Source: Bog-752 sp963799395
Lineage (GTDB): Bacteria; Actinomycetota; Thermoleophilia; UBA2241
Direction: 5' to 3'
Length of the DNA stretch: 64,000 nt
Assembly: GCA_963799395.1 (NCBI GenBank)
Contig: CAWCWZ010000012.1
Span: 4,242-68,241 of the forward strand
The notes under the pieces were generated by a model, which was given only the letters and a program-made list of their open reading frames with translations, had not been told where the DNA came from and ran no database searches. Numbering within the stretch: the stretch's first letter is position 1; every line of letters starts with the position of its first letter. Made by a program: the position numbers and the translations under genes. Positions 42,751 to 51,602 of the stretch are shown piece after piece.

Positions 42751-43176
42751 GTGGGATCGCCGCCCAGCGACACATCCGCGCCGCAAGACACCGGCCCGCC
42801 GCAAGACACCGGCGCGCCGCAAGACACCGCCGCGCTGCGCGACTCGGCGCCGCGGCGCACCTACCTCGCCGCCGAGCGCACGTATCTGGCCTGGCTGCGC
42901 ACCGGGCTCGGAGCGATCGGGGTCGCGCTGGCTGTCGGGCGCCTGCTACCGGCCTTGATCGGCGGTTCGCACCTGGTCTACGGGCTGCTGGGCGCCGGCT
43001 ACGGGGTGCTGGGGATCTTCCTCATCGGCTACGCCCTCGTGCGCGCCCGGCGCATCCGGGTCGCCCTCGGATCCAGCCGGCCGCTGCCGCTCGACTCGTG
43101 GGCGCTGGCCGTGACGACGGCGATCGGCCTCGTCCTGGCCGTCGCCACCATCGTCATGGTGCTGGCCGAGGCCTGA
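42751..43176 (+). CDS. DUF202 (YidH-like) membrane protein
   Basis: A 141-residue protein; GTG 42751 follows GGAGG at six bases. The first 35 residues include three tandem hexapeptides of the form x-P-Q-D-T-x. The DUF202 core starts YLAAERTYLAWLRTGLGAIG, then two more TM helices with VRARRIR between. Function of the family is unknown. TAGGCT about 40 bases upstream could be its -10 box. Confidence 0.85.
   Translation: MGSPPSDTSAPQDTGPPQDTGAPQDTAALRDSAPRRTYLAAERTYLAWLRTGLGAIGVALAVGRLLPALIGGSHLVYGLLGAGYGVLGIFLIGYALVRARRIRVALGSSRPLPLDSWALAVTTAIGLVLAVATIVMVLAEA
42778..42831 (+). repeat. Three tandem 18-bp repeats in the DUF202 gene
   Basis: Copies at 42778-42795, 42796-42813 and 42814-42831, differing at a few positions, each encoding (A/P)-P-Q-D-T-(G/A). 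In-frame expansion or contraction here would not break the gene. Confidence 0.75.
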
Positions 43177-43222
43177 GACGGGGGACGCTTCTCGCGCGCC
43201 GGCGGCTGCGGCCATGCGAATG

Positions 43223-43264
43223 GCGCGGGGCCGGCCTCTCGTCTTCGAGAGGCCGGCCCCGCGC
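43223..43264. terminator. Perfect 19-bp hairpin after the DUF202 gene
   Basis: Arms 43223-43241 and 43246-43264, loop TCTT, 46 bases past the DUF202 stop and facing the convergent prepilin gene. Confidence 0.65.
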
Positions 43265-43272
43265 TCCAGACC

Positions 43273-43311
43273 GGCGAGGGAGGCGACTCCCCCCGGAGCG
43301 CCTCCCTCGCC
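43273..43311 (-). terminator. Hairpin terminator for the prepilin gene
   Basis: Outer 13-bp stem (43273-43285 with 43299-43311), an inner CTCC/GGAG stem and one bulged A, 25 bases past the leftward prepilin stop. With the neighbouring hairpin it insulates two convergent genes. Confidence 0.6.
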
Positions 43312-43336
43312 TTACTCGAAGTCGATCAGACTACGA

Positions 43337-43740
43337 TCAAGGAACCGTGAAGTCGAGGCCGTTGGAGGTGTGGCCAACGAGCCGGAAGGTGTTGCTGGCA
43401 GGGATGGTGTAGGTGTAGTCACCCATCGCCGTGAGTCCTTCATGCCGACGTTGGTGAACGGGTTCTTGGGCCAGTTGTCGACGTAGGCCTTACCGGTGCC
43501 GTCGACCAGCACTGCGCTGGTGGCGATGGCCGCCGGGTAGGTGTCGTTGTTGTCGACGGCGTAGCTCTGGACACCGATCTGGATGCTGTGGATGCCCTCC
43601 TTGACCGCCGCGTCCTTGGCCTTGCTCCTCTGGTTCAGGAACATCGGGATGGCGATGGCGGCCAGGATACCGATGATGATGATCACGATCAGGAGCTCGA
43701 TGAGGGTGAAACCCCTCTGACCTTTGGTGAAGCGCTTCAT
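43337..43740 (-). CDS. Type IV prepilin/pseudopilin (frameshifted near 43434)
   Basis: About 134 residues if repaired. Short basic leader MKRFTKGQRG, prepilin peptidase site G^FTLIE with the conserved Glu at +5, then the hydrophobic N-terminal helix (LLIVIIIIGILAAIAIPMFL). A small globular domain resembles GspG/PilA (YAVDNNDTYP, NPFTNVGMKD). After the Asp the frame is lost. Adding one C at 43434 restores LTAMGDYTYTIPASNTFRLV and ends FTVP. A strong GAGGAGGT precedes the ATG. No pilin ATPase, platform protein or prepilin peptidase lies nearby, so the assembly machinery must be elsewhere. Confidence 0.85.
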
Positions 43741-44117
43741 ATGACCTCCTCTGGCTTGACCTACAGTTGTCATCGGCAGCCCCGCCCGAAAAGCTGAGCT
43801 ACTCGTGCGATCGACGCCCGGCGGGAGTCGACGATCGGTCCGGGTTCGTCGGGGGTAGGCGGTGGCGGAGGGCGCGGCGGCCGGCCGCGTTACTCAACAG
43901 ATGCTCACCCCGCGCTCATCGGATCCTCATGATCGGGTGGGATGCTGCGTGACGGTGACACTCCTTGCCAGGGGCGCTCTCCCCGGCGCCCCGCCCCGCC
44001 GGGTTCCCGTGACCTCGGGGACCCGCGCACTGCGGCCCGCCGCCCGATCGTTCGGGCGGCGGGCCGCTTGCCGCAGGGGATGGCCGGTCGTCGCGCCGGC
44101 CGCCATTGGTTCGACGG
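43741..44117. other. 377-bp gap upstream of the prepilin gene
   Basis: Should contain the leftward prepilin promoter and leader, but no clear hexamers are visible. At its right end is the hairpin terminating the acetyltransferase gene. A search by eye for a c-di-GMP riboswitch was negative. Confidence 0.4.
44032..44067 (-). terminator. Perfect 16-bp hairpin after the acetyltransferase gene
   Basis: Arms 44032-44047 and 44052-44067, loop TCGT, about 50 bases past the leftward acetyltransferase stop. Confidence 0.65.
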
Positions 44118-44660
44118 TCAGCAGGCGAGCCGATCGCCGACGTCGAGCGGCGTGAGCCCGTGGCGTTCGGCGACGCTGCGCACGAACTGCACCCGCGACT
44201 CGCCCGGCACCGGATAGTCGCGGCGGACGGGCACGCCGTCGATCTCGCCGTTGCCGGGTTCGACCAGGAACCCGAGCGCGCGATGGAAGGCGATGGAATC
44301 CTTGTTCACCGGCGAGGTCGCGGCCCGCACGACCGAGCAGTACTGCTCGTACGCCGCGCCGAAGAAGCGCTCGTAGAGGGCCGTGCCCAGCTCCCTGCGG
44401 CGGCGATCGGGGCGCACGCCGACGAAGTGGACGTAGGCTTCGCCGGGGTAGGTCTGCGACACGAAGCCGAGCAGAAAGCCCACGAGCTCGCCGTCGGCCT
44501 CGGCGACGAAGCCGGTCGGGCCGAAGTGCTCGAAGAACACGCGCGACAGACGCGTGCTCATGATGCGTCCGCCCCACCAGCCGTCGATGACCGCAAGCAC
44601 CCGCTGGTAGTCGCTCTGTTCGACGCCGCGGATCGTGACTCGAGACAGCCCAGTCGTCAT
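44118..44660 (-). CDS. GNAT N-acetyltransferase
   Basis: A 180-residue acyltransferase; AGGAG precedes the ATG. The fold elements are VTIRGVEQSDYQRVL, FVAEADGELVGFLLG, the acetyl-CoA loop VRPDRRRRELGTALYERFF (Q/R-x-x-G-x-G/A) and SIAFHRALGF. The C-terminal 30 residues (VQFVRSVAERHGLTPL) extend the domain. Substrate unknown. It is divergent from the HdeD-like gene. Confidence 0.85.
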   Translation of the reverse strand: MTTGLSRVTIRGVEQSDYQRVLAVIDGWWGGRIMSTRLSRVFFEHFGPTGFVAEADGELVGFLLGFVSQTYPGEAYVHFVGVRPDRRRRELGTALYERFFGAAYEQYCSVVRAATSPVNKDSIAFHRALGFLVEPGNGEIDGVPVRRDYPVPGESRVQFVRSVAERHGLTPLDVGDRLAC

Positions 44661-44886
44661 GGCCGCCGCTCCTTCTCGTCCTGGTTACCGGTCCTCGGCC
44701 GGCGCGACGAGGCACCGGTCTCGCGCGTAGTGTGCGCGGTCCGGGTGAGGAATCGGTGTGTCGTTCGAGAGATCACGGTGAGCGCGCGGTGCGAGGGATG
44801 TCGCGCCTGGGTATCACGTGAACAGACCGTTGTCCGGGAGTCCGGGACGATGGTCATGGAGGGTCAGCTAGCGACGGAGGCCAGGG

Positions 44887-45549
44887 ATGGAAGACACGCG
44901 CGGCGACGCAGAGTCGCATGCCGACGACGACAGGATCGTCGTGCAGGAGGAGATCGCGATGAGCAGGCGCGAAGCGCACCTGCGCGACCGGCGAGCCGGC
45001 TGGGCGGCGCACAACTGGGGCTGGCTGCTCGCCTTCGGCGTGATCGCCGTGGTCTTCGGGATCGTCGTGCTCAGCCACGCCTTCGGCAGCCTCGGCGCGC
45101 TGGTGTGGCTCACCGGGCTGTTCCTGCTGTTCATGGGCGTGGCGCAACTCGTGACGATGGGCCGGGGCGGGGCTCGGGGCGCTCACCTCGCCGGCGCCGT
45201 GGTCGCCATCGTCGGCGGTATCGTGCTTCTCGCCTGGCCCGGCGAGACGCTCAAGGTGGTGGCGGTCGTCGCCGGCATCACCGTCCTGGCGTGGGGCGTC
45301 GTACGCGCGGTGGCGGCCTTTGGCGGCCCCCGCGAGACACGCGGTCACGACGCGGCGGTGGGCATCGCCTTGATCGTGCTGGGCTTGCTCATGGTGGTCT
45401 GGCCGGGCGCGACCGTCACCCTGATCGGCGTGCTCGTCGGCCTCGCCGCCATCGCCTGGGGAGTCGTGATGGTGATCGGCGCCTTCAACCTGCGCAAGGC
45501 TGGGCGCCGTTGGCAGGCGGTGCGCGAGAGGAACCGGGCCGCTCGCTGA
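44887..45549 (+). CDS. HdeD/DUF308-family membrane protein
   Basis: A 220-residue protein with a polar N-terminus (about 40 residues) and six TM helices arranged as three pairs of the HdeD type: WGWLLAFGVIAVVFGIVVL, LAGAVVAIVGGIVLLAWPG and AAVGIALIVLGLLMVVWPG are internal repeats. HdeD proteins are linked to acid or general stress in enterobacteria. The role here is not known. Confidence 0.85.
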   Translation: MEDTRGDAESHADDDRIVVQEEIAMSRREAHLRDRRAGWAAHNWGWLLAFGVIAVVFGIVVLSHAFGSLGALVWLTGLFLLFMGVAQLVTMGRGGARGAHLAGAVVAIVGGIVLLAWPGETLKVVAVVAGITVLAWGVVRAVAAFGGPRETRGHDAAVGIALIVLGLLMVVWPGATVTLIGVLVGLAAIAWGVVMVIGAFNLRKAGRRWQAVRERNRAAR

Positions 45550-45575
45550 CGGACCGGCCGTCTCTGCCGCCGGCA

Positions 45576-46256
45576 TCACGCCGAGCGGCCGAGCTCACCT
45601 TTCAGGAAGTAGTCGACGGCGGGACCGGCCCACGCCGCGATGGTCTCATGGTCGGCCGACGCCAGCGGCTCCTGGCGGAGCACGTACCGGCTGACGGCCA
45701 GGCCCAGCAGCGCCGAGACCGCGAGGCGCGCTCGCGGGCAGGCGTCGGTAGTCTGCGTCCGGGCGGCGAACGGTGCGATCAGGGCGGCCACTGTGCGGGC
45801 CTCAACGGCAACGGCCAGACGCTTGTCTGTCGCGGCGGCCGCGCAGACACAGCGCAGGATGACCGCGTTGTCGCCCGTCTCCCAGAGCTCGAGATGGCGG
45901 GTCACGATCTCGGCGCCCGACAGCGCGAGCGCCGCCCGCTCCGGCGGCCTTCCGGAGGCCGGCCGCAGCGCCGCCAGGACCATCTCTGCCTTGGACGCGA
46001 AGCACCGACGCACGTCCGCCGGGGAGACCCGCGCCAGGCGAGCGACGAAGGTGTAGGTCACCTGGTCGTAAGGTCGCGCCCGCAGCGCGTCGGCCACCAC
46101 CGCGACGACCGCTTTCCGCACGTCGTCGTCGCGCGGCGTCGCCCAACGGACCGCCCCGGCGGGGCGCGCGACGGACGCCGGGGATCCGCGATCCGGCATG
46201 GCTGGCGCCGATCGGCGCAGAGGGCGGTCGGGATGCAGGAGGCCGGGAACCGGCAC
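45576..46256 (-). CDS. TetR-like transcriptional regulator
   Basis: A 226-residue protein. GTG 46256 is preferred because GAGGAGAGGA lies seven bases upstream; ATG 46199 is the alternative. The N-terminal HTH (about 45-90: VVAVVADALRARPYDQVTYT...VARLARVSPADVRRCFASKAEM) fits TetR, with an unusual V-S-P-A-D-V-R-R recognition helix in place of the usual G-x-x-x-x-x-x-F/Y. The C-terminal helical domain is typical in size. It sits 29 bases upstream of the glycosyltransferase pair's 3' end on the same strand; the target is unknown. Confidence 0.75.
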   Translation of the reverse strand: MPVPGLLHPDRPLRRSAPAMPDRGSPASVARPAGAVRWATPRDDDVRKAVVAVVADALRARPYDQVTYTFVARLARVSPADVRRCFASKAEMVLAALRPASGRPPERAALALSGAEIVTRHLELWETGDNAVILRCVCAAAATDKRLAVAVEARTVAALIAPFAARTQTTDACPRARLAVSALLGLAVSRYVLRQEPLASADHETIAAWAGPAVDYFLKGELGRSA

Positions 46257-46285
46257 GGGGTCGTCCTCTCCTCTCGGGCGTCGCG

Positions 46286-48559
46286 CTAGCTGCTGCGGCT
46301 GGTCAGGTCGTACACCGTCACTCCTCCCACGGTCCGGGAGGTGAAGTGCGCCTCGACCCAGGCGCTGATCGCGCTCATCGCCGAGTCACCGCCCGATGCC
46401 TGGGCGCCGGCGCCCCTGGCGCCCGCGGCGCCCGTCGTGGCGGCCGCGCCGTCGGCGGCGCTGCCGGCGGGGGCGACGTTGCCCAGGCCGTCCATGCCGC
46501 CGGCGATGAAGTAGTGCACCTTGCCGGCGCTCACCAGGGCCTCGAAGCGGGCGAGGCTCGGGTACGGATCGCTGCCGTTGAAGCCGCCGAGACTCATCAC
46601 CGGATCGTCGGTGGCGAGCTGATAGCCGGCCGCCGACTGGGCGCCGACCGTCGCCGCGACCCAGGTGTAGCGGTCGGCGTTGCGCTCGAGCAGGGCCACC
46701 AGCGCGGCGCTCGGCGTGCTGGCATCGAGCAGACCACCGGCTGCGCCGGTGCCCGCTCTCCCCGCCGCGCCCGCTCCGGCGAAGCCGTTGGCTCCCGCCG
46801 GGGCGACCGCCGTGCCGCCGCCTTGAGTGGCCGCGGTGCCGGCGCCCTGTACAGGAGGGGCGCCGCCGCCTTGCGCGCCGGTCGGCGCGACCGGCGCGCC
46901 GTTTGCCTTGGCCGCGCCGCCCGCGCTCGTCGCGCCGTTGCCGGCCTGGGCCGCCGGCAGGGTCGTCCCGCCGAAGCGCAGTCCGGCGCCGCCGCCGGGG
47001 CCGAACCCGCCGCCCCTGCCGCCCGACACCGCCGGTCCGGCGCTGGGCAGCGAGCCGGAATGCGCCGCCGAGGCCGTCTGCACCGAGTAGACGGCGGGAC
47101 CGACCAGGGCGATCGCGACGCCCACGGCAGCGAGCGCCGTCGCGGCCCGTCTGGCCAGGCGGTCGGCGACGACGAGGGCGGCGGCGGCCGGCAGGCCCAC
47201 GGCCAGGATGGTGGGCCGCAGCCACGGCAGCCAGGCGGGCGAGCGGTCGAGCAGCACGAACGCCCAGACGGCGGTCGCCGCGACGATGGCGGCCAGACAC
47301 AGGCGCCAGGCGACTGCGGAGCGGCGAGCCCACAGCGCGGTCGCGCCGATCCCGACGAGCGCCCCGATAGCGGGGGCCAGAGCCACCGAGTAGTACTCGT
47401 GGATGATGCCCTGGGCGAAGCTGAAGACGACGGCGGTGACGAGCAGGCCGCCGCCCCACAGGACGACCGCGGCGCGCGTGCGGTCGGTGCGGAGCCCGCG
47501 CCGGGAGAGCCACAGCAGCGCGACGAGGAAGGCCAGCGCGGCGGGCAGCAGCCAGGCGATCTGACCGCCCCACGACGAAGAGAACAGCCGCTCCAGTCCG
47601 GTGGCGCCCCACGCTCCGGCGCGGGCGCCGCCGCCGGGCACGACGCTGCCGGTTTCGTTGCCGGTGATCCGCCCCAGACCGTTGTAGCCGAAGATCAGCT
47701 CCACGACGCTGTTGGTCTGCGAGCCGCCGATGTAGGGGCGGCTGGCCGCCGGCCAGAGCTGGACGATCGCCACCCACCAGCCGCACGAGACGAGCAGGGC
47801 GGCGCCCGCCGCGGCGAGCTGGCGAGCGCGGCGCCACGGCGGGGTGGGCGCGGCGATGGCGTAGGCGGCCGCGAAAGCCGGCAGCACGAGCAGGGCCTGC
47901 AGCATCTTGGTGGTGAAGCCCAGGCCGACGAACGCGGCGGCGAGCACGAGCCAGCGGGTGCTACCTTTCTCGATCGCTCTCGTCACGGCGTACGCCCCCA
48001 GCGTGAGCAGCGTTGCGAGCAGCGCATCGGGGTTGTTGAAGCGGAACATCAGCGTCGCCACCGGGGTGAGCGCCAGTACGAGGCCGGCGAGCAGTCCGGC
48101 GGCCGGGCCGAACCAGCGGCGCACGGTCAGGTAGAGGACGCCGACGCAGGCCACCCCTTCGAGCGCCTGGGGTGCGAGGATGCTCCAGGAGTTGACGCCG
48201 AACAGGCGCGCCGACAGGTCCATCACCCAGAGCGACGCTGGCGGCTTGTCGACCGTGATGAAGTTGGCCGCGTCGGAGGAACCGAAGAAGAACGCCTTCC
48301 AGCTGCGCGCGCCGGCCTGCACCGCCGCCGAGTAGAAGGCATTGGCCCAGCCCGAGCGATCGAGCCCGATCAGGTACAGCAGCGCGGCGGCGGCAAGCAG
48401 CGCGAGCAGGCCCGGTCGCACCCAGGCCGGATCGCCGGGTCGACCGCGCCATAGCCGGCGTAGCCGGGCGCCGCGCGGGCTGCGCGCTTCGCCACGCTCT
48501 GTTCCTGGGAGGCGGGCGTCCGTCTCGGGCGTCGCGGCAGGGTTGAGGGCGGTCATCAT
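46286..48559 (-). CDS. GT39-like polytopic mannosyltransferase (YkcB type)
   Basis: A 757-residue integral membrane glycosyltransferase using a polyprenyl-phosphate sugar outside the membrane. Twelve or so TM helices span residues 50-510. The first extracytoplasmic loop has V-D-K-P-P (in FITVDKPPASLWVMDL) where PMT/ArnT proteins carry their catalytic acidic residue. A Gly/Ala-rich spacer of about 120 residues (about 520-640) leads to an outside domain (about 645-757) containing GSDPYPSLARFEALV. The ATG overlaps the stop of the upstream GT2-GtrA gene (ATGA), so the lipid-sugar donor maker and user are coupled, as in the Bacillus ykcB-ykcC pair. Confidence 0.87.
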   Translation of the reverse strand: MMTALNPAATPETDARLPGTERGEARSPRGARLRRLWRGRPGDPAWVRPGLLALLAAAALLYLIGLDRSGWANAFYSAAVQAGARSWKAFFFGSSDAANFITVDKPPASLWVMDLSARLFGVNSWSILAPQALEGVACVGVLYLTVRRWFGPAAGLLAGLVLALTPVATLMFRFNNPDALLATLLTLGAYAVTRAIEKGSTRWLVLAAAFVGLGFTTKMLQALLVLPAFAAAYAIAAPTPPWRRARQLAAAGAALLVSCGWWVAIVQLWPAASRPYIGGSQTNSVVELIFGYNGLGRITGNETGSVVPGGGARAGAWGATGLERLFSSSWGGQIAWLLPAALAFLVALLWLSRRGLRTDRTRAAVVLWGGGLLVTAVVFSFAQGIIHEYYSVALAPAIGALVGIGATALWARRSAVAWRLCLAAIVAATAVWAFVLLDRSPAWLPWLRPTILAVGLPAAAALVVADRLARRAATALAAVGVAIALVGPAVYSVQTASAAHSGSLPSAGPAVSGGRGGGFGPGGGAGLRFGGTTLPAAQAGNGATSAGGAAKANGAPVAPTGAQGGGAPPVQGAGTAATQGGGTAVAPAGANGFAGAGAAGRAGTGAAGGLLDASTPSAALVALLERNADRYTWVAATVGAQSAAGYQLATDDPVMSLGGFNGSDPYPSLARFEALVSAGKVHYFIAGGMDGLGNVAPAGSAADGAAATTGAAGARGAGAQASGGDSAMSAISAWVEAHFTSRTVGGVTVYDLTSRSS

Positions 48560-49815
48560 GATCCAGGTCCTCCTAGTTGCGGACGGGTGGCTCGGTGGGG
48601 AAAGAGCCAGACGCGAAACAGGCAGAAGCGCAGCAGCGTGGCCGCGACGCTGGCCGTCAGGAGCACGGCGAGCTCCAGAGCGCGGCCGGCGTGCGGGTCG
48701 CTGCGGTGCAGGACGAGCAGGCTGCCGCTGGTCACGGCGAGGCCGAGGGCGAACACGATGAGCCCCTGACCCTGGTGGCGCAGACGTCCCGCCGCGCCGC
48801 GCACGCCGAAGGTGAGCCTGCGATTGGCGGCGGTGTTGGCGATCGCCGTCACGAGCAGGGCCAGTCCGTTGGCGAGCTGGGCCGACAGGACGTCGCGGGC
48901 GAGCAGGTAGAGCGTGAGGTAGGCGAGCGTGCTGGCGACCCCGATCAGGCCGAAGCGGACGAGCTCACGGGTGAGTGCCGCCGGTCCGGCCGACGCGGCC
49001 GCGACGCGGGACCGGCCGCGCTCCGGCGCGGCCGGCAGGGCGAGCCTGCCGCGGGCGAGTGCCCGGGAGAGCCGGGCGACGCCCTTGAGGTCGGCGAACG
49101 CGGTCGCGGCGATCTCTACCCGCGAGTCGGGATCGTCGCGCCAGTCGACCGGCACCTCGTGGATGCGCAGACCGGAGCGCTCGGCCAGCACGAGCAGCTC
49201 GGTGTCGAAGAACCAGCCGGTGTCTTCGACCAGGGGGAGGAGCTCGCGGGCGCGGTCGGCGCGGATCGCCTTGAAGCCGCACTGGGCGTCCGAGAAGCGG
49301 GCTCCGAGCGCGGCGCGCAGCAGCAGGTTGTAGCAGCGCGAGATGATCTCGCGCTTGGCGCCGCGCACAACGAGCGAGCTGCGCGCGAGACGGGTGCCGA
49401 TCGAGAGGTCGGAATGTCCCGACACGAGAGGTGCGACCAGGGGCAGCACCGCGGCGAGATCGGTGGACAGGTCGACGTCCATGTAGGCGAGCACGCCGGC
49501 GTCGCTTTCCTGCCAGACCTCGCGTAGCGCCCGACCCCGACCCTTGCTGTCGATGTGCACGGCGCGCACGCCCGGCAGGCTCTCGGCCAGCCCCTGGGCG
49601 ATCGGCCATGTCTGGTCGTCGCTGGCGTTGTCGGCGATCGTCACGCGGAACGTGAAGGGCAGGTTCTCGGTGAGGTAGGCCTGCAGCCGCGCGACACTCG
49701 GCGCGAGGTCGTCTTGTTCGTTATAGACGGGTACGACGACCTCGAGCTGGGGTGCCGCCGATGGGCTTGCCGGGCGCTGTGGGACGATCGTCAGGGGCGA
49801 GGTCGCTGTAGCCAT
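48556..49815 (-). CDS. Dolichol-phosphate-mannose-synthase-like GT2 fused to GtrA
   Basis: A 419-residue fusion. Residues 20-260 are a GT2 glycosyltransferase with VVVPVYNEQDDL, the metal site DVDLSTDL and a Q-C-G-F-K acceptor segment, as in polyprenyl-phosphate-sugar synthases. After a short Arg/Ala linker, residues 290-410 form a GtrA domain of four TM helices (VRFGLIGVASTLAYLTLYLL...) that may flip the lipid-linked sugar. This makes one polypeptide for synthesis and membrane handling of the donor used by the next gene. It is divergent from G1 peptidase copy 2. Confidence 0.9.
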   Translation of the reverse strand: MATATSPLTIVPQRPASPSAAPQLEVVVPVYNEQDDLAPSVARLQAYLTENLPFTFRVTIADNASDDQTWPIAQGLAESLPGVRAVHIDSKGRGRALREVWQESDAGVLAYMDVDLSTDLAAVLPLVAPLVSGHSDLSIGTRLARSSLVVRGAKREIISRCYNLLLRAALGARFSDAQCGFKAIRADRARELLPLVEDTGWFFDTELLVLAERSGLRIHEVPVDWRDDPDSRVEIAATAFADLKGVARLSRALARGRLALPAAPERGRSRVAAASAGPAALTRELVRFGLIGVASTLAYLTLYLLARDVLSAQLANGLALLVTAIANTAANRRLTFGVRGAAGRLRHQGQGLIVFALGLAVTSGSLLVLHRSDPHAGRALELAVLLTASVAATLLRFCLFRVWLFPHRATRPQLGGPGS

Positions 49816-49904
49816 GTCAGGCAGAGTAACCGCCGGCCCTTGCCCCGTACTGAGGCTCGGCTGAGAGGTTTCTGAGGGCCGCGGCCGCGCCGCGGGAACC
49901 ACTG

Positions 49905-49934
49905 TTGCCGTCGTGCGGCGCGGGCGACTACAAT
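49905..49934 (+). promoter_or_regulatory. Candidate promoter for G1 peptidase copy 2
   Basis: TTGCCG (49905-49910), an 18-base spacer, TACAAT (49929-49934), then a leader of about 65 bases. It differs from copy 1, which has direct repeats and no recognisable -35. Confidence 0.5.
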
Positions 49935-50007
49935 CGTTCCCGCAAGGCAGGCGCGGCGGGCGCGCACTCGCGAGATCCCGTCGCGGCCACGAGGGGTGGA
50001 GGGCCGA

Positions 50008-51498
50008 GTGAGACGCTGGAAGGCGGTGCTGCCCTGGGCGGTGCCGGCGATCGGTCTGGCGGCCCTGCCGGTCCTGGCCGGTGCGGCTCTTGCCCCGGCG
50101 GCCTGCGCCGGGACCTCCAGGGCCGTAGCCCCGACGGCGAGCTCGCCGGCCGGCGCTGTGACCAAGCCGCGGATCACCATCCCGCCGCTCCGTCAGCCGC
50201 AACCGCTGCTGGGCGAGCCGCACTCGATCCTCGGCACTCGCACCCAGTCGCCCAACTGGTCGGGCTACGACGTGGTGACCGGCGGTCCGTTCACGAGCGT
50301 CACCGCGACCTGGCGGCAGCCGCGTGTGCGGGCCAGCTCGTACTTCACCGACGTCGCCTTCTGGGTAGGGCTCGACGGCGACACGGCGGACCCCGTCGGC
50401 GATACTCCCCAGACGGTCGAGCAGATCGGCACCGAGGGCTACAGTCTCCAGGGCGACGTCTACTACGACGCCTGGTATGAGATGTATCCGGCCGCCCCCG
50501 TCTTTCTCACCGGCAAGAAGAACAAGCTGGCCATCCGGGCCGGCGACAGCGTCACGGCCAGCGTGACCTACGCCCCCGCCGGCGACACGCCGGCGAGCTT
50601 CACGCTGTCGCTGGTCAACCATACGACCGGCAAGTCGTTCACCTACACCGAGACGGTCGACAAGCTGAGCATCCAACCCGAACGCTCTTCGGTCGAGGTG
50701 GTAGCCGAAGCGCCCTCGTTGTCCGACGGGTACATCCTGCCGGTCGCCAACTTCGGCCTCGTGAGCTTCCGCGGCTGCACCTTCGAAGACGGGCAGCCGA
50801 TCGGCGCGTTCGACTGGTCGCGCATCGACATGATCTCCGGAGACACCGGCGCCACCGAGGTCGCCACCTCGCCGCTGATCCCCGACGGCACGGGCTTCAG
50901 TGTGACCACCGACCTCACTCGGCCGGTGACGACCGTCTCGGGCGCCGGTGCGGCGTGGCACGGCAAGCCCGTCACCTTGCGCTTCCGCGCGACCGACAAC
51001 CGGGGCGGCACCGGAGTGGCCTACACGCAGTACTCACTCGACGGCGGAGCGACCTGGACGAAGGGGACGTCGGTCACGATTCCGGCCCCGGCCGACCACT
51101 CCGGCGACGGCGCGACCGCCGTCTGGTACCGCTCGGCCGACAGGGCCGGCAACATCGAACGAAAGCGCGCCTGCACGGTGCACATCGACACCCGGCGGCC
51201 CACGCCGGTGGCCAAGTGGCCCGCCCGGGCGGTCCGCGGCCATCAGGCGACGTTGCGCTTCTTCGTGAGCGACCCCCGGCCCGGGAGTCCCACGGCGACC
51301 GTGACGCTGCGCTTCCGCGAGGCCGGCGGCGCGCTCGCGAAGAAGGTCGTGCTGCCCGGCTGCCGGGTCGACACGACCATCACCTACGGCTTCGTCTGTC
51401 GCCTGGCGGCAGGGGCGTATCAGGTCGTGGTCTCCGCCACCGACGCCGCCGGCAACCCCCAGACGGCGGCCGCGACCACCGGTCTGCGCGTCCGCTAG
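50008..51498 (+). CDS. Secreted glutamic (G1/eqolisin) peptidase, copy 2
   Basis: A 496-residue homologue of the 25466 gene. GTG start after GGAGGG. Signal peptide (about 1-33), then a longer Pro-rich spacer and the G1 domain starting PNWSGYDVV. Likely catalytic residues are Q139 (VEQIGTEGY) and E234 (VVAEAPSL). The domain is some 15-20 residues longer than in copy 1, with insertions around DTPQT and FLTGKKNK. The same two C-terminal beta-sandwich domains follow. It is paired with propeller copy 2, 104 bases downstream. Sequence differences throughout indicate an old duplication or separate acquisition. Confidence 0.85.
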   Translation: MRRWKAVLPWAVPAIGLAALPVLAGAALAPAACAGTSRAVAPTASSPAGAVTKPRITIPPLRQPQPLLGEPHSILGTRTQSPNWSGYDVVTGGPFTSVTATWRQPRVRASSYFTDVAFWVGLDGDTADPVGDTPQTVEQIGTEGYSLQGDVYYDAWYEMYPAAPVFLTGKKNKLAIRAGDSVTASVTYAPAGDTPASFTLSLVNHTTGKSFTYTETVDKLSIQPERSSVEVVAEAPSLSDGYILPVANFGLVSFRGCTFEDGQPIGAFDWSRIDMISGDTGATEVATSPLIPDGTGFSVTTDLTRPVTTVSGAGAAWHGKPVTLRFRATDNRGGTGVAYTQYSLDGGATWTKGTSVTIPAPADHSGDGATAVWYRSADRAGNIERKRACTVHIDTRRPTPVAKWPARAVRGHQATLRFFVSDPRPGSPTATVTLRFREAGGALAKKVVLPGCRVDTTITYGFVCRLAAGAYQVVVSATDAAGNPQTAAATTGLRVR

Positions 51499-51602
51499 GC
51501 CCTGCCGCCTGCCGCCGGGCGCGGGCGGCGATGCTGTTCGAGCCTTTACAGACGTCGTATGCTGATCACCGTCATGGTGTGAGAAGGCTTGGGGGGTCGG
51601 AA

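Noticed and set aside
43741..43860. Possible c-di-GMP (GEMM-I) riboswitch in the prepilin leader
   Set aside because: On the minus strand GGGCGGGGCTGCCG resembles the 3' part of the motif, but the conserved ACGCAAAGC core and the GNRA-loop arm are not found. A covariance-model search would settle it.
46742..47100. Gly/Ala-rich repetitive stretch as a possible mobile or CRISPR-like repeat
   Set aside because: It is the in-frame low-complexity linker of the GT39 protein. Repeat units are irregular and unspaced.
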